From Cruorifilaria tuberocauda (Eukaryota > Nematoda > Chromadorea > Rhabditida > Onchocercidae): a stretch of DNA of 64,000 nt. How positions within the stretch are numbered: the stretch's first letter is position 1; every line of letters starts with the position of its first letter. Below, piece after piece: positions 12,625 to 26,100 of the stretch. The notes under the pieces are model-generated. The model was not told where the DNA came from. It made no database searches and was given only the letters and a program-made list of their open reading frames with translations. The translations under genes were made by a program, and so were the position numbers. The stretch lies in NCBI GenBank assembly GCA_013365365.1, contig JABVXU010000283.1, forward strand, positions 1 to 64,000, in the 5' to 3' direction.

Positions 12625-15600
12625 ATGGATTTCTTCCAAGCGATCGAAGATCCACGTCATACACCTGGAAAACGACACGGTTATGCAAAGGAGCAATCAT
12701 CACCCCAGACATTCTCCAGTAATAATCAAAAATCCCTAATCAGTAATTTTATCATCACTCCACCTGTTTTTAAATCAAAAAATCACTTTACTGGCTATGA
12801 TACAAGTAATGCAGATAAATTTTATCAAGCCAAGTATGTTAATATTGAATTAATTTCTTTGATTTTTTAAATAAATATAAAATCTATTAGAATTTGGAGT
12901 CAACCGTTTCTTCATTCTTTCGTTTTTTTTTCCTGAAAAATATTATATATTCGAATTTCATGTTAAAATAGATTTACAAACAAATTTACGTGTAACCTGA
13001 ATTTTGTTATGAGTAAATTCAGGTTACTTACGCTAGAACTTCTCGCAAATCCATTTTAATGTGTACGAATTATTTACATTATCATGGAAAACAAAAGAAG
13101 AATTTCAGATTTCAGATTCTTTCAACACCCTCTCAGTTACAGGCAACAGAAGCAGGAACGTAACAACTATACGTCACTTTATCCATCTCATAAATCCGCA
13201 TTTTTGGCATATAGAAGTTCTCCGAATCAGAAACCGCCGGAAATACGGATAGAGCCACCATGTATCATCGATAACTTACAAAATGATGGCATCTTAAGAC
13301 CAAAGCCAAGATATGTTACATCAAGCGGTCAAAGTTATAATGAAGACGGAATAGAACTTGAAAGGCTACAATATTCCAAAAATAACAATGTGAAATTACA
13401 CAATTGAAGTTTACAAAAAATGAAACTTAAATTTAGTACTGAATTTAATTAGTACCAAAAAAAAGCTAAATAACCGCTACTAACTTTGATTTACTTTCGA
13501 TTTTTTAAGTAAGAAGGGATGGAAGCATTAAATTTCAAGTTGAAGTTAATTCTTTTTACAGTTGCAATACACATGTAATTAGAGTAAAATTAAATTTTGT
13601 CTACAATTTCTTTTTTCGATTTCAAATGTTTTTAAATTTTTCGAAATTGAAATATATTCTTTCTTTTGCAGCTTTTTGAAATTTTAATTTAAAAATTTTC
13701 GAAATTTCGAAATTAAAGGTTAATTCATAGTTTCCATGGTACTTTTAGAGCGACATGACACAAAAAAGAGGAACAAATACAATAAACAATAGACGGGAAG
13801 GTAAAACAACACAACAGGTATCAACAAAGGTAGCTTGTTCGGAATTTAGAGTCAGGTAAGATAAAAAGCAAATATTTATTGTTTTTTAAATCAACCTTTC
13901 ATTAACATTACTAAATTGTATTGCTACGTCTACAATCTTGGCTACGATTCAGCCATACGGTGACTGCGTGATAATTACCCATGCTACGCACTGCGTGATA
14001 ACTACGTATGCTAAGTAAATGTAGTTGACGCAGTTTTTAATTTACACCTATATTTGCATATATTATTGGCTCATTAACTTTGTCATTTGTGCATATCACT
14101 TGTTCTATTTGTTTCCCTGATCCTATTTAACATTTGTGCGACATTTGCGCCAATTTACCTATATAACAAATATTGCTTTCTCTTGGGTGAACGAAAAATT
14201 TGCGCCTAGTTTGAATGTAAATTACAGGGAGCAGCCAATGAAAATGGAAAAGAAAATGGAAGATTTACCACGAATGAAGAATTTTAAAAGTATCCTGAAT
14301 AAATTCAAGGTATACTAGCAAAAAAATCAATTTTCGAATTTCGACATTAAGTGAATGCAAGAAAATGATCAATTATAGTATATTCATTCCTAATCACTCA
14401 TATCACTTATCGCTTATCACTGTTTATTTCTTTACACATTAGATAGCAAGTGATCGTGAGTTGCAACAACAACAACAACGAGAACGAATTCGATGTAATG
14501 CAAGCGATCACAAATCGGATCATCAATTCAGCAGCATTCCGGATTGTGATCAATCAACCGAAGCTACATATTCGAAACATGATTACAAATTGACAGCGAA
14601 TAAAACGGCATATTTCAGAATTAATTAATAACTTGAAAACTTGAAACAATACATTTAATTAATTAAATGATGAAATTTCATACATTGCAGCATCAACATT
14701 TACATGCCTTTACAATATCTATACCAATCAGTGGAAAAAATATTCGTAAAAGTTTACCGAAACAATGGATCACGCAGGTTAATGATACACACGTAAATAC
14801 GGACGTGGAGCAACGATCACCAACAATGTCTAGCATATCATCTCTACCACAATCATCACCAATATTATCATCTGATAAGCCATCAAATAGAACTAATAGT
14901 CTAAAAGTTCGTAGAATTTTAAAAATATTTAAAATTTTTAATGGTAAAATATTTCAGCAAATTTGTGCATTAGTTTAATATCGATCATCTCTTTCAGTTG
15001 ATAAGCATGAAACAACGAGCATTCTCCGATAATTGTTTTCATCGAAATGAACCGATGATACGTGATTTTCGATATATTCAAAATATGAATCATTCCCGAC
15101 CGATTTCAGAAATTGAGGAACAAAGGAATATAACTGATAACCCATCAATCTATTCTCCTGGTTCTATTAACTTTCTTTCTTCTATTGGTTAAAAAAGAAA
15201 TATTGGAATTATGAAGTCAAAAAATTAAATTGAAATGATAGAAATAAAAAATAAGAAAAAATTATTTTAATATTAATTTAATAATTACTTTTAAAATTTC
15301 AAAAATTTTTAAAACTGAGTAGTTAAGATAAAACATCAATGAAATATTTTCAATAATTTATTGTTGAAAAAAATATTCTTACATAATAATTGCCAGTTTG
15401 AAAAAAAATTGTTTCATTGGTAAGTTTTATTAAATACATTTGATAGAATGATCTCTTTAGAATGTGTTATTCAATGTACGTCAACAGAGAGTTATAAAAA
15501 GTTTGTACCATTAGCGCAAATGTCAGGGTCATCACACTCACCAGTAATATCGCCAGAATCAAAATCGGAATCAAGAATGAAGCGAAATATTAGCACTGAA

Positions 15601-18600
15601 ACGGAAGACGATGATTCGGGGACATCTATTGTCGGACTTTATAAACAGGTCAAATCAGTGAAAATAAATATTTTATATTTTCATTCTTAATTTATTCATT
15701 TAAAGTGCATTAGCTGATACTATCATTAGCGTTAAATAATATCATTAAAAGTTTGCAACACATGGAAATCATTAGATTATCATCTTATTGCTGAACATCA
15801 AAAAATCATGATCGCATTAAAATTTATTTAAAATAAATTTCAGTTTGATATATATGAGATTTTCCAGATGACTTCAAATCATCTTGAAATATTGGAATAT
15901 GCGTCAATACATTTGACTAAATTTTTTGTAAATCGTAACTCAATGATATCGAAATCAAATCTACAAAAGTAATGCATTGAATTTAAAAATTTTATTTTTT
16001 TATATTAATTTTATTTTTTTATATTATTTAATTAAAAATTTTATCATATTGAATTTGAAAAAGATGAATTGTCCCAAAGTGAAATGAATTCAAGCCTTTC
16101 GAAATTAAAAAGGAAATTAAAAGAGAATTTATAAAATTAAAAAATTAGATTAAAAAATTAATTCAAGTATTATCAATCTTGAAAAAAAATTCAGCTTCAA
16201 GTAATTCTAAGTAAAATTTTTGAAATTTAATAATTTTAGGCTGAAACTGAATGACTTAATATTCGAATCAATGATACCAATCTTTTCGAAATGTTCCACA
16301 CATTTTTTCAACGCATTTTTACCACACGATGGTTTTCTCAGTTTGGCAATCAATGTGATAGTAAGATGGAAATAATTGTAAACATCACATCATATGAATT
16401 ATATTACTAATCAAATTGTAATGTTAATTTTATTTTAGGCTGAACCTGTAAGCATTCATCATAGTTCAATGAAATCTGATCTTTCGACTGGAAATATATG
16501 GAATCCACCAACACTTGTGGAAATTAAAACAAAACAAGATGAGGTATAATTCGTTTGTGATCTCCATGATTTAGAACTATTTTAAAGAGATTCAGGTCAA
16601 GTTCAGAGAAGTTCAATTTTAATAAAAGTAATCAATTTTGTATTATTTTCAAGGATATATTTTAAAAGTAGTGAAGTGAAGTGAAATGATGAGTTTTTGA
16701 AGTTATTCGATAACTTTTCATTTCTAAATTAGGTCTATCAATTGATATCAAATTTTGCTCATCAAAAAATTAGCTGTAGTCTTTTTTTTAGGAGCGACGC
16801 ATACTTCGTGATACTCTACGACATCGAAATAATCAAAGATATCGCTTTCTCATTATTCCACGATATAATTTATCAACATTTAAATCATTTGCGAGTAATC
16901 ATCAACAAGTTAGTGATGACAGTCCATTTTAACTTTTGTTCGTAATTTCAAAAGTTAAAAGGAACTCGATACAAATCCACTTAAACTAAACAAAAATAAA
17001 AACTAAAATATAAACAAAACCTTTCGCTAAAACTTATTTATCACAAATCTCTGTAAAACATGAGAATCTATTAGAAATGACGATTTAAATTTTAGTTTAT
17101 TTATTTATTTTCATTTAATTTTAATTTCAAAAATTTTGCAATTTTAGGATGTCAGTGAAGAATACGAACAGATGGTTTGTTTTATCTTATTACAACTTGT
17201 CTGTGCCTTAAAATCATTTCAAATGAACGGTATTGAAGCGATCAGTGATGATTTAAGTGAATTTATTCTGCTCTGTTGGTATGAATTTAATGCATCTGAC
17301 ATAAAATTTCATTTTTTTTTTTCGAGCAAATATTCAAAATTATTTGCATTCTATCGCTTTCGAAACTTTGAAGTATAAAGCATTTCATAAAAACTTTAAT
17401 ATATATAGTTTAGGTATACTCGAACAAATTATAAGGTTGGTAATATGGATCATTTACCGAGGATTCTATTACTTCAAGTAACTCTTTTTTACATTTTTTC
17501 TAACTTAAACTAAGATATTAAATCAATTTTATTAATTCGAGGATGTAATTTCTTCTCCCTGCTTTATAAAATTAACATTTTTAACTTTTAAACCTGCTTC
17601 CCATTATCTTCCACTATTTATAAGACTGATGATATGGATCATTGATCACATTATTCCTGATCTCTTCTTTCTTTTTTCATGAATTTGGAAATTTTAATTT
17701 TTAAAAGGTTCATTGTTTCTTTTGTTAATGATCATAATAAGACAAAAGAAATCTTCGTTAAAGGTTTTGATCTTTTGAAGAAAAAAAGCAAAGAATAGAC
17801 AAACGGAAAATACAATCTATTAAGCTCCTCTTTTCAGTAAATGATAACTGCGATATTCCACTGCTCCGTTCCTAATTGATCCCGGGATATTTTCCGTAAA
17901 TCAATTAAAAAATGATCCTTCTAGGAATTAAAATTTCAGAATTCATGAAAAAAAATAAGAGATCAAGAATAATGTGATCATGACTAGTGAGTAGAATTTT
18001 ACAAGTTTGCAAATTTATAAAGTAGCAGTATTTATTCATAAACTTTTCCAAATTTCTTACCAGTGTAAGAATTACAATGATTTTCAAAAGAAACCGAGTA
18101 TCACTCATTTGAAATGACGATACTATTATGTCACATTTCAGGAATCACTTAAAACAGCACATAGGAAGCCAATGATAGGATTATGTGATTATGGTTTGAA
18201 AATACTCTCAATAATGTTGAATTCAAATCATAATTCACCAACAAATTTTACCTCACCCATTCAGGTAGCTAACTATTCATATTCGTTTATGGCATTTCAC
18301 CTGGTAATACATCTACTTTTAAAATAATAGAATAGGCTTGTTGGTTTTGTGTTAGATAAACTATTTTAAACTTGAAAAGCTTTTTGATTCTCATCTAATT
18401 TTAAGGAATGCGCTAAAGCATTGCAACAAGACAAATCCAGTTCGTTAACAGAAGCAAAAAATGCTCTAGAATTTGGCATGTTTGTTGGCTATGATTCTTC
18501 CTCATTTACCGATGAAGAAGATGTACAAGCTTGGATTGACTCAAAACGAGCCGATTATGTTAATTACCTGGTAAAGATAAAGATTTGTAAGGAATAGCAA

Positions 18601-18936
18601 CCGATGAGTTCTAGAAAGTGAAATACTCATCGAAGATTGCAGATAACTAATGTTCCTACGCATTTGAGAACAATGAATTTTAAATTACACGTCGAAATCG
18701 AAGAATAGAATGACATTATCTTCTTTAACTTCTACTACAGTATCAGTTACTTAGAAACAGAAGATAAATTGTTTTTTCAGTTTCGTGAAGTAGCCGGTGG
18801 TTCCTGCTCGCTAAATGAAGTATATGAGCGGCTCCATCTGCAGTTCCTGCTCTCCATCACACCACAGACACTGTTGAAAATGTTTGAAAATATGAAATCT
18901 TCCAAAACTTTACGTGATATTTCGTTCTACGCTTAA
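12625..18936 (+). CDS. long low-complexity protein with degenerate kinase-like C-terminus (PEAK/Pragmin-like?)
   Basis: Predicted exons: 12625-12833, 13116-13389, 13749-13855, 14228-14309, 14691-14906, 14998-15187, 15461-15648, 15844-15968, 16240-16360, 16439-16543, 16792-16908, 17148-17278, 17414-17477, 18142-18264, 18406-18570 and 18781-18936. All phases agree and give about 790 residues. The exon at 14443-14628 is treated separately. The N-terminal half is Ser/Asn/Gln-rich and probably disordered, beginning MDFFQAIEDPRHTPGKRHGY. The C-terminal half is ordered. FDIYEIFQMTSNHLEILEY opens a helical segment, then come FLIIPRYNLSTF, a helix MVCFILLQLVCALKSF, and NGIEAISDDLSEFILL where a kinase would have its HRD catalytic loop. 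The tail, with EEDVQAWIDSKRADYV and ERLHLQFLLSITPQTLLKMF, recalls the helical C-terminus of the PEAK1/PRAG1 (NKF3) pseudokinase scaffolds. That assignment is from memory of family layout and is tentative. No VAIK, HRD or DFG triad is visible, so catalysis is unlikely. The junction at 13389 uses a weak donor, and 18264 has an alternative in-frame donor after 18303. Confidence 0.72.
13963..14016. repeat. 27-bp tandem duplication in an intron
   Basis: ACTGCGTGATAA begins at 13963 and again at 13990, and each is followed by a related ATGCTA segment, giving two copies at 27 bp spacing. The segment is richer in G and C than the surrounding intron. Confidence 0.7.
14443..14628 (+). other. alternative terminal exon without a splice donor
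   Basis: A good acceptor (CACATTAG) opens a phase-0 frame that reads through a short poly-Gln run (QQQQQ) to a TAA at 14626-14628. No in-phase GT donor exists before the stop. The preceding exon ends in phase 0 at 14309 and the next exon starts in phase 0 at 14691, so skipping this exon keeps the frame. Inclusion would give a 285-residue short isoform without the kinase-like half. An alternative is a separate downstream gene starting at ATG 14667, using the TTTCAG ending at 14618 as trans-splice acceptor. A non-consensus GC donor at 14608 is a third, weaker option. Confidence 0.55.
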
Positions 18937-18942
18937 CCGAAG

Positions 18943-18948
18943 AATAAA
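18943..18948 (+). terminator. polyadenylation signal
   Basis: AATAAA lies 6 bases after the stop codon of the kinase-like gene. This is very close, and the convergent sti-1 gene begins its 3' end about 500 bases away. A 3'UTR this short is plausible in a nematode, but a later signal could be used. Confidence 0.4.
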
Positions 18949-19435
18949 CTGAGCACATTCTGCACAGTTAGATAACATGTGATATCAATTACGGAACCAT
19001 TCTGGGAAATTTATAATATCTTCCGTATTTGCTATACTTTGCGCATCGAATACGAAATAATCTTGCGATATTTCACGAATAGACAATCAGAAGAAATAGT
19101 TTTTATTATAAGATAGTAAAACAAAACCAAAGTCACTTATCAAAAAAATGAACAAAAAAGGAAAGAATGACATTAGAAGGAAGAAGCAAGGAGAAAAACG
19201 TAGGTACGCCGATCTCATAACAACCATGCCAATTAGTCAAATTCTTGCATATTTAAAATCTTTTTTGAGAAAACCATAGCATATTGACACTAGGTAACTC
19301 TCATTTATGTTTAACTGTTACTCGATATTCATGAAATACAAACCACAACAATTTTTTAGAGATCCGACAAAGTTGGAAATGGAACCTCTCCAATGCAGCA
19401 GACATTTACTGCGTAAAAATACACACAAAATATTC

Positions 19436-21615
19436 TTATCGCAATTTAATAATGCCCGCTTCACGCAATTTCATAAGTTTTCTTAATATATCTGGATTTT
19501 GGAGATGCTCACGTACTGCTCCAGGATCCTGGCTCATTTGCTCCAATAACAGTCGCATACCTGGATCCCTGAAACTGGCTGACGTTATGAACTGAAAAAA
19601 GATAGTCAAAAAATCAAACCACAAAAAAAAAAGTATGGTCTCTGTGTCTTCGTGGAAACATCTGATGAAAACGAACTTGAGTATTTCCTGTACTTCTGGA
19701 TCCCGTAATGCGCGCTCTCGTGCAGCATCTGGATCTTCATTATTGTTGCTCATCGCATTCATTAAACCATCACGAGCTTCTTGATTATTATTATCTAATG
19801 CAAGTGCTGCTTCATATGCGCTTTGCGCTTTACCATATTCTTTTAGTGCGATTAACGCCGCGCCCTTCCTGATATAGGCTTTTACTGAAAAACAGAAAAG
19901 GAAATACATATATATAATATAGTAAGAATAAAATTTTCAAGCACAAATTAATAACGCATATAAATTATTTTTTTAAAAAATAATTTTCAAAACAAAAACA
20001 ATAATTTCATAAGCTTACTAAAGGTGGGATCTTTCTTGATGCATGTGTCGCAATCTTCAAGTGCCCGCTGAAATTCCATTAATTTTGTGTAGCATGCTGC
20101 TCTGTTTGAATAAAGGACAGGATTTTCGGGATCTCGCTTAACGGCTTCGTTATAATGCTTCATAGCTTCTGGATATTTACCTAAATAAATTTTTTATAGC
20201 ATGAAGAAAAAAGAATCTGAAACATTTATCTAACAATTACAGTGTTGTATACTTATCGTGTTGTATACTAAGCGTATGTCACCGAAAAATAATACAGTAT
20301 TTCAAGATACACCAAAAGCAGTTGAAATTTCTGACTATTTGGATGAACTTGAAATTTAATCGATTTGCAATGATGTAATGGTACTTGCAAAGTCCAAACA
20401 CTAACCTCGCTTGAAAAGTTCATTGCCCTTTATCTTTTCTTTCTCCGCTATTTCTGGATCTATGTAAGCTAATCTTTCTCTCTCGGCTAAGTCTTTTTCC
20501 AACGCCTTCTTCTTTTTTACTATTTCCTGAAATTTACATGATATCTAAGCTATATATCTTGTAATATGAAACTGCTATTATTGGTAATTCATTCAGATGA
20601 TGAATCGGAAGAAACATTAAATAGATAACACGGTACATGTAAAAAATGATCACAAATTAAATTCAGTTTTCGATTGAAAAAAGAGATCAGGGATACACTA
20701 AATAACTGGATGATCATAAAATAAAATCATACAAAGGAGCATAGAAACTATGTCTCACCGGATCTCTATGTTCAGATAGCGACTTATCAAAGTAGGTAAG
20801 CGCTTCCTTCAACTGATCCAATTTCAAGTAAGCATTCCCAATACGGGAAAAAGCCCTGAGAAATCATATGTTAAAAGCGAACAGTTAATTGAACATTATT
20901 ATATAATTTTCTTTTTTATATTTAAATATGTCCAAATAAAAAGAGATTCTCGGTTTATAATATTCAAATCTTTTGAAACCGTTTACTTTGCAATATGAGT
21001 ATAATCGGCTCGTTGTTCACGTCCAATGTCTACTGCTTTCTTGCACAGTTCGATACATTCATCATACTTTTTCTGTTCGAAGAGCACCGCTGTAATGTAC
21101 ATTATCTCAGTTATGTCCCTCGTAATTTGAAGTAAAGAATGTTAATGTCCACCACACACTTTTAATGGATTATCCACTGAACAGATTAAAAAGAATTGCC
21201 AAACAACTACAACGCAAAGCACATCAGAAAAGATCAGTCCAAAAATTTTCCAAACAAATAAACGCATCAACAAAATCCCATTCTTCTGACCAGTGCTCAT
21301 TACATAATGATAGGGAGCAATTGAAGAGAAAATTAAAAAAGTTATTCGTTTTAGGCTTTATGCAATAAATCTTACCAGCTTTGTTGTTGTGGTAAACAAT
21401 ACTCGTAGGATCAAGCTCGATAGCTTTATCATAATGCTTTATAGCATCATCAAAATTCCGCTGTTTATAAGCTGCATTACCGAGCTCTTTTTCTTTCAAA
21501 GCCTGCAATATATGTATCAAAAGATGACCTCATCTTCTCATAAAACTTAAATATTTTTCACTTAAGAGAAATTTATCCGACGATTATAACCTGAAAGATA
21601 AATTACCTCTGCCAT
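19436..21615 (-). CDS. sti-1: STI-1/Hop co-chaperone, complete, 8 exons
   Basis: Stress-induced phosphoprotein 1 links Hsp70 and Hsp90 in the cytosol. Predicted exons (complement) are 21607-21615, 21376-21502, 20987-21089, 20759-20855, 20406-20526, 20019-20180, 19677-19884 and 19436-19568. Phases agree and give 319 residues. The first coding exon holds only MAE. TPR2A begins at once with [20 protein letters not shown], followed by the charged linker [19 protein letters not shown], then TPR2B ([31 protein letters not shown]). It ends with a DP2 domain ([20 protein letters not shown]). The N-terminal TPR1 and DP1 of the vertebrate protein are absent, as I recall for C. elegans STI-1 (about 320 residues), so this is lineage structure and not truncation. 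The last junction uses the third of three nearby acceptors, chosen because it restores EILKDPGMRLL. The upstream region carries a heat-shock element. Convergent with the kinase-like gene and divergent from the BMP gene. Confidence 0.96.
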
Positions 21616-21671
21616 AATATTCACCAAGAACAGTGCGTTTCACTTCAACACGTTTGTTGCAGTTATGCCGT

Positions 21672-21678
21672 CTAAAAG
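21672..21678 (-). promoter_or_regulatory. candidate SL trans-splice acceptor of sti-1
   Basis: CTTTTAG on the minus strand ends 56 bases before the sti-1 ATG. No 5' coding exon is needed because the first exon already starts with ATG. Confidence 0.35.
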
Positions 21679-22289
21679 TCATAAATTATATGAAATCGCA
21701 AGTAAAACTATCATACAAGTAACATAGAAACCAGTACTTTCTGCTTATTATATTTAACATGTCTTATTACTTTAATGAACGTTGCGCTAATTAACAGAAG
21801 TTCTTGGTTTACTGGGCGCCTCTTGAATGCCTTACTACAATCAGAAATATGAAGTCAATTGTGAGTATCCAACTAGCATATTTCATCACCCCACCTACAC
21901 GTATATTATATTATCTATCAATAGCTGCAAAGAAAAATTCTTCAAGTTGATGTTCAATAATTGTCCTATTATGGTACCAAGAGATTAAAAATAAGAAATT
22001 GTAAGTAAAATTTTAGACGGTACTGGTTGAATTCAAAGAGCGATTCGAATCACCGATTATCCGGAGCCTTGATATCGTAAATTTCCGTTCGATTCTGGCA
22101 TTTTATATACATATGAATCTAACATTCCCTACTAAGTGAACGAATAATCCGCAAAGACATCTCGAACTTTCCCTTACCCGAAATATTCCGGGAGCTCTGA
22201 CACTCACCGTCCACAACCAACCTGACCACTCACTATAAAACCAAGTCTATTCGAAAATGTTCGTAAACGACCCCGTCCCCGCCCCCATT

Positions 22290-22309
22290 ATTCGAGAATA
22301 ATCTAGAAG
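22290..22309. promoter_or_regulatory. heat-shock element upstream of sti-1
   Basis: TTC at 22291, GAA at 22296 and GAA at 22306 lie in the alternating 5-bp register of a heat-shock factor site. The remaining unit, ATC at 22301, has one mismatch. The site is about 680 bases upstream of the sti-1 ATG, beside a short C-rich tract. Sti1/Hop genes are known HSF1 targets in yeast and animals. A weaker GAA-CT-TTC pair lies at 22164-22171. The element is also about 880 bases upstream of the divergent BMP gene. Confidence 0.6.
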
Positions 22310-23186
22310 CAGATACAGTAATCCGTAAGTGAATTATAGGACACATACACCGCTGTTGCAGCATATGTAACGACTCGTGCACTATTAAGAGTGTTTCGCA
22401 AGATTTAAATGTTCCTTTTGTATAGCGCTGAGGTTGGAGGTCAGAGGGCGTTGTGTTGTGCTTTTTTTGGAAATATATCAATCAATGAAGAAAGAGTTTG
22501 TAAAATTGAAAATAAAGGTGTTATTGAGGTTAGAGAATTGATAGAGCATACGAGGATTTGATGGAGAAGGAAAATGAGATTTGTGACCGAGATTGGTGAA
22601 ATGGAGTTATCATGAGAGAGCTTTTGGTTCAGAGGTCAGTAATTAACGAACTTTGTTTATCATGATTGCGAAATCATTGGAAATGAGGGACAGAATTACT
22701 AAAAAAGTGATGGGTTTTGCAGAAATTGTCAGACCACTTTAGCAAATTGAACTGGGATTAACTAACTCATTCTTGTAGTTGCATGGTATTTTTGATTCAG
22801 TTAGTAATTGAGCAAAGTAACCGATTAATGATATTATTGGAATGCCGTTTAAAAAGTTATCGAATACAGCATACATTGAGGATTTCATTAATTAAGTTTT
22901 CTTTCGTTAAACACATACCAAAGCTGTCTCCCTCTTCTTGAATTGGGCATATCTTCTATTACTCTCTATTTCGGATTATACTATTATGCCGAAAGAAGGA
23001 TTCTACCTAGAACATCTTTTTTTAAAAAGCTCTGTTTAATACAGACGAAGTATCGTATTATTGGTAATTTAATCATTTAATGCAATTAGAAATGTGTTTT
23101 ATTCGTAAATCAGTCACTTCTCCAGCATTGCTGATCATTGAATTTGTTTGTCTTCTAATGAATCATTTGAATTATTCAATTTTCAG

Positions 23187-26100
23187 ATGGATAATCGAGT
23201 ACCACTGCTAATGTTATTTCTATGGATTTATTGTTTTAATGTGGCGCAAGCATCAACAGGCTTTTATGTAGATAATGAGAATGCGCAATCGATACCACTT
23301 GCTGTTAGCAGGTTTTCAGGCTTAATTTTTAATCGCTTTATATTAGGATTAAATGAAGACGAAAAATTAGGGCTTGTTAAGAGGAAATCATGTTTGTTTA
23401 TCAGTTGTTTATATGAATTAGCTAATCAAAAGAGAGATCAAAAATTCTCTCTAATATATAACCGAAATAGAGTTTCGATTTCTTCCTCCAAAATTTTGAT
23501 CAAACTCTTGGTATCATATCAACTGCTTTTTATGCCAAAAAGTTTGTCTATTCGATTTCGACACATCTGATTTTTGGCTGCTTAATGTAAAACCATCTTC
23601 TTTCAAAGTTGAAACAGTAAAATAGTTATATTTTAATATTTTTTCTCTTTTATTATAAAATCAAAAATAACTGTTGAATTTCTGAAAGAAACGTGTGACT
23701 TTAGATTCATTTTCAGGGAAGGAAGAAATCTGATAATTTTCAGATAATGTTTAAAAATGACTGCCACTAATTATTTGAGATTTTTATCTTTTTTATAGTC
23801 TTGAATCCACGGAATATTTGGGTGCAGAAAAGTAAATCTTTGACTGAGTGCATCAAGGATCAAAAAAGCAAACCGGCAATGTAGTTTTGCATGTAGAGTA
23901 GAATTATTAACAAAATAGTTGCAAAGTTATTCAAAAAAAGTTATTGAAGTCAGTAGATACGCCTTACCAATTACTACACGATGTAATTTATACAAATATT
24001 AATTTGATTGGTTAAAAATAATGCATGAAACATCGTAGTAAATGCGATTATTCACAATACTATAAGAAAAGTTTATTCCTCTTCTCTCCTATGAGCTTTT
24101 TCTCCGCATTTTATTATGCTGTTAAATTATTTTTTTTTTGAATTTCATTATGCTATCGAATTCTTTTTGTTTTTCGGTACGCTGTAATTGTAAGAGAAAC
24201 GATAGTGAGGTATCTATTCACTCTATATAGCTATGCTTCATTTTGTTAACTTTCTTCGCTAGAGTTAAGTATATCTATCGTAAAATGGAACAAACCATTT
24301 CTTAAACTTTTTGGTTATGCAAAAAATGTTTTATTTTACTAAAAAGTTTTCAGACATGGAAGTGCGAGATTGGAATCGAAAATATTGGAATTGTTGGGGA
24401 TTGAATATCCACGACCGCTTGTTGCTGGTGTGAAGGATGATATAGCGTCACGTTTTATGGCAGATCTATATCGAAACTTAGAACATGACGTAGAGTTGAA
24501 TCCTGCTTACAAGTATTAATATGTTTTCTTTTAATTACTTTTGGAGGTAAGGGATGACTTCGAAAAACCGGTTAAAATATAAATGTTGTTAGGATGAGAA
24601 GGAAGTTGCTTTTGGAAAAGTACGAATAATATTGGCATTTTTGAGAGAATAAATCTTTGATTTAATTACATAAATTAGAAGTATTCGGCACAAAATTCAT
24701 CGGTTCATTTCCAGAAAACATTTCCTCCATTTTACGTTACAAATTTTTTAATTCAATGGTAATAATATTTGATTTTCATTTTAGGTATTTAGCTAGTGGG
24801 CAGTTATTGCTTGCGGATGAGAAAGAAGCCATTGAATTAGGCGAAGCTGATACAATTGTTTCATTCTTACCACGAGGTGTTTATATACACGAATCATCTC
24901 GTTTTTGTCACTGAAATAATTTTTTGTTTATTTCTATACTGTGGCTTAAGAGCACAAACTAGGAGCTTATGCTTTAATTCTTTATCTTTAATTTTTGACC
25001 AGTGACCAATATTCGTAATGTCGTTATCACTTATTAATGTCTTCAGATTGCAGTTTCAGATAAAGTAATATATTGTTGGAATTTTCAAATTTTGCAACGG
25101 GAATATTTTTTCAGAGCAGAGAACAGTACAAAATTATGGGACAAGTTTACAGTTCGATCTTGCTAATATACCACTAGGTGGCCAGCTTGTGCATGCTGAA
25201 CTTCGGGTATTCTTTAATGGTTCGATGAAACCGCAACGAGTCTTCGCAGCTGTCCCATATTTGAGGTTTTGTTGCATGTGCCCTCAGATAAAAATTATTA
25301 AAAATAATTAGTTTTGAGGAATATTTATTTTCCTGAAAATGTGGTGTTGATGATTACTTCTTAAAAGGAATTCCTCCCTTTTATAATGTCTGTTGCTTCG
25401 GATTACGAATAATAACAAATCTGAATCGTATGGGGTGTTGCCAATCAATATTCCATTAGAAAAAGTTCACTTCAACCTTTGTTAATTTTTGTAAATCTAA
25501 CAAATGATTTAAACTTGCTTACCAGTTTTGAAAATTTTCAGCCGATGTTGATTATCTTTTTTAAATCGATATTTTAATTTATATATTTAGAGATCTGAGT
25601 TACTCAAAAACGGTAGAATCACGTATTTCAAGTAGTGGACATTTTATCATAAATATTACGGAAACAGTTCTACACTGGATTCATAATCAATCAGTTCTTA
25701 GCATCGTAACTCTTTATGCAGTCTCAGCACATGGTGCGTCTGTTCAGTTTGAGAATTCGTGTTTAGTCTTCTAATAGCTTTATTGGATCTAGAAAAAACA
25801 CAATTTCACTTGATTTAAGAAGAATTCTTTTGCTTATTAAATTAGAAAATAGGGTAAATAGGGGAGGAAAGATACTTCGAAAACTTCAATTTATTAATAA
25901 TTAGTTTAAAAATCTTTCGCATATTTATAAAACTTTAGGAGAAAGGAAGTTTTTGGAAAATTTTGGTGAATGGCGTGGGTTTGGGATAGCTTCTTTTGTG
26001 GACGGTGGAAACCATATTCACCAGCGCATTAAGCGTGATGTATCTGATGAAACTAATGCTTTCGATGATTACATATATGGATTTTCGGCAAAACATGATC

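Noticed and set aside
13061..13252. Alternative frame over the second exon of the kinase-like gene
   Set aside because: Only the other frame joins the flanking exons in phase and has sensible composition.
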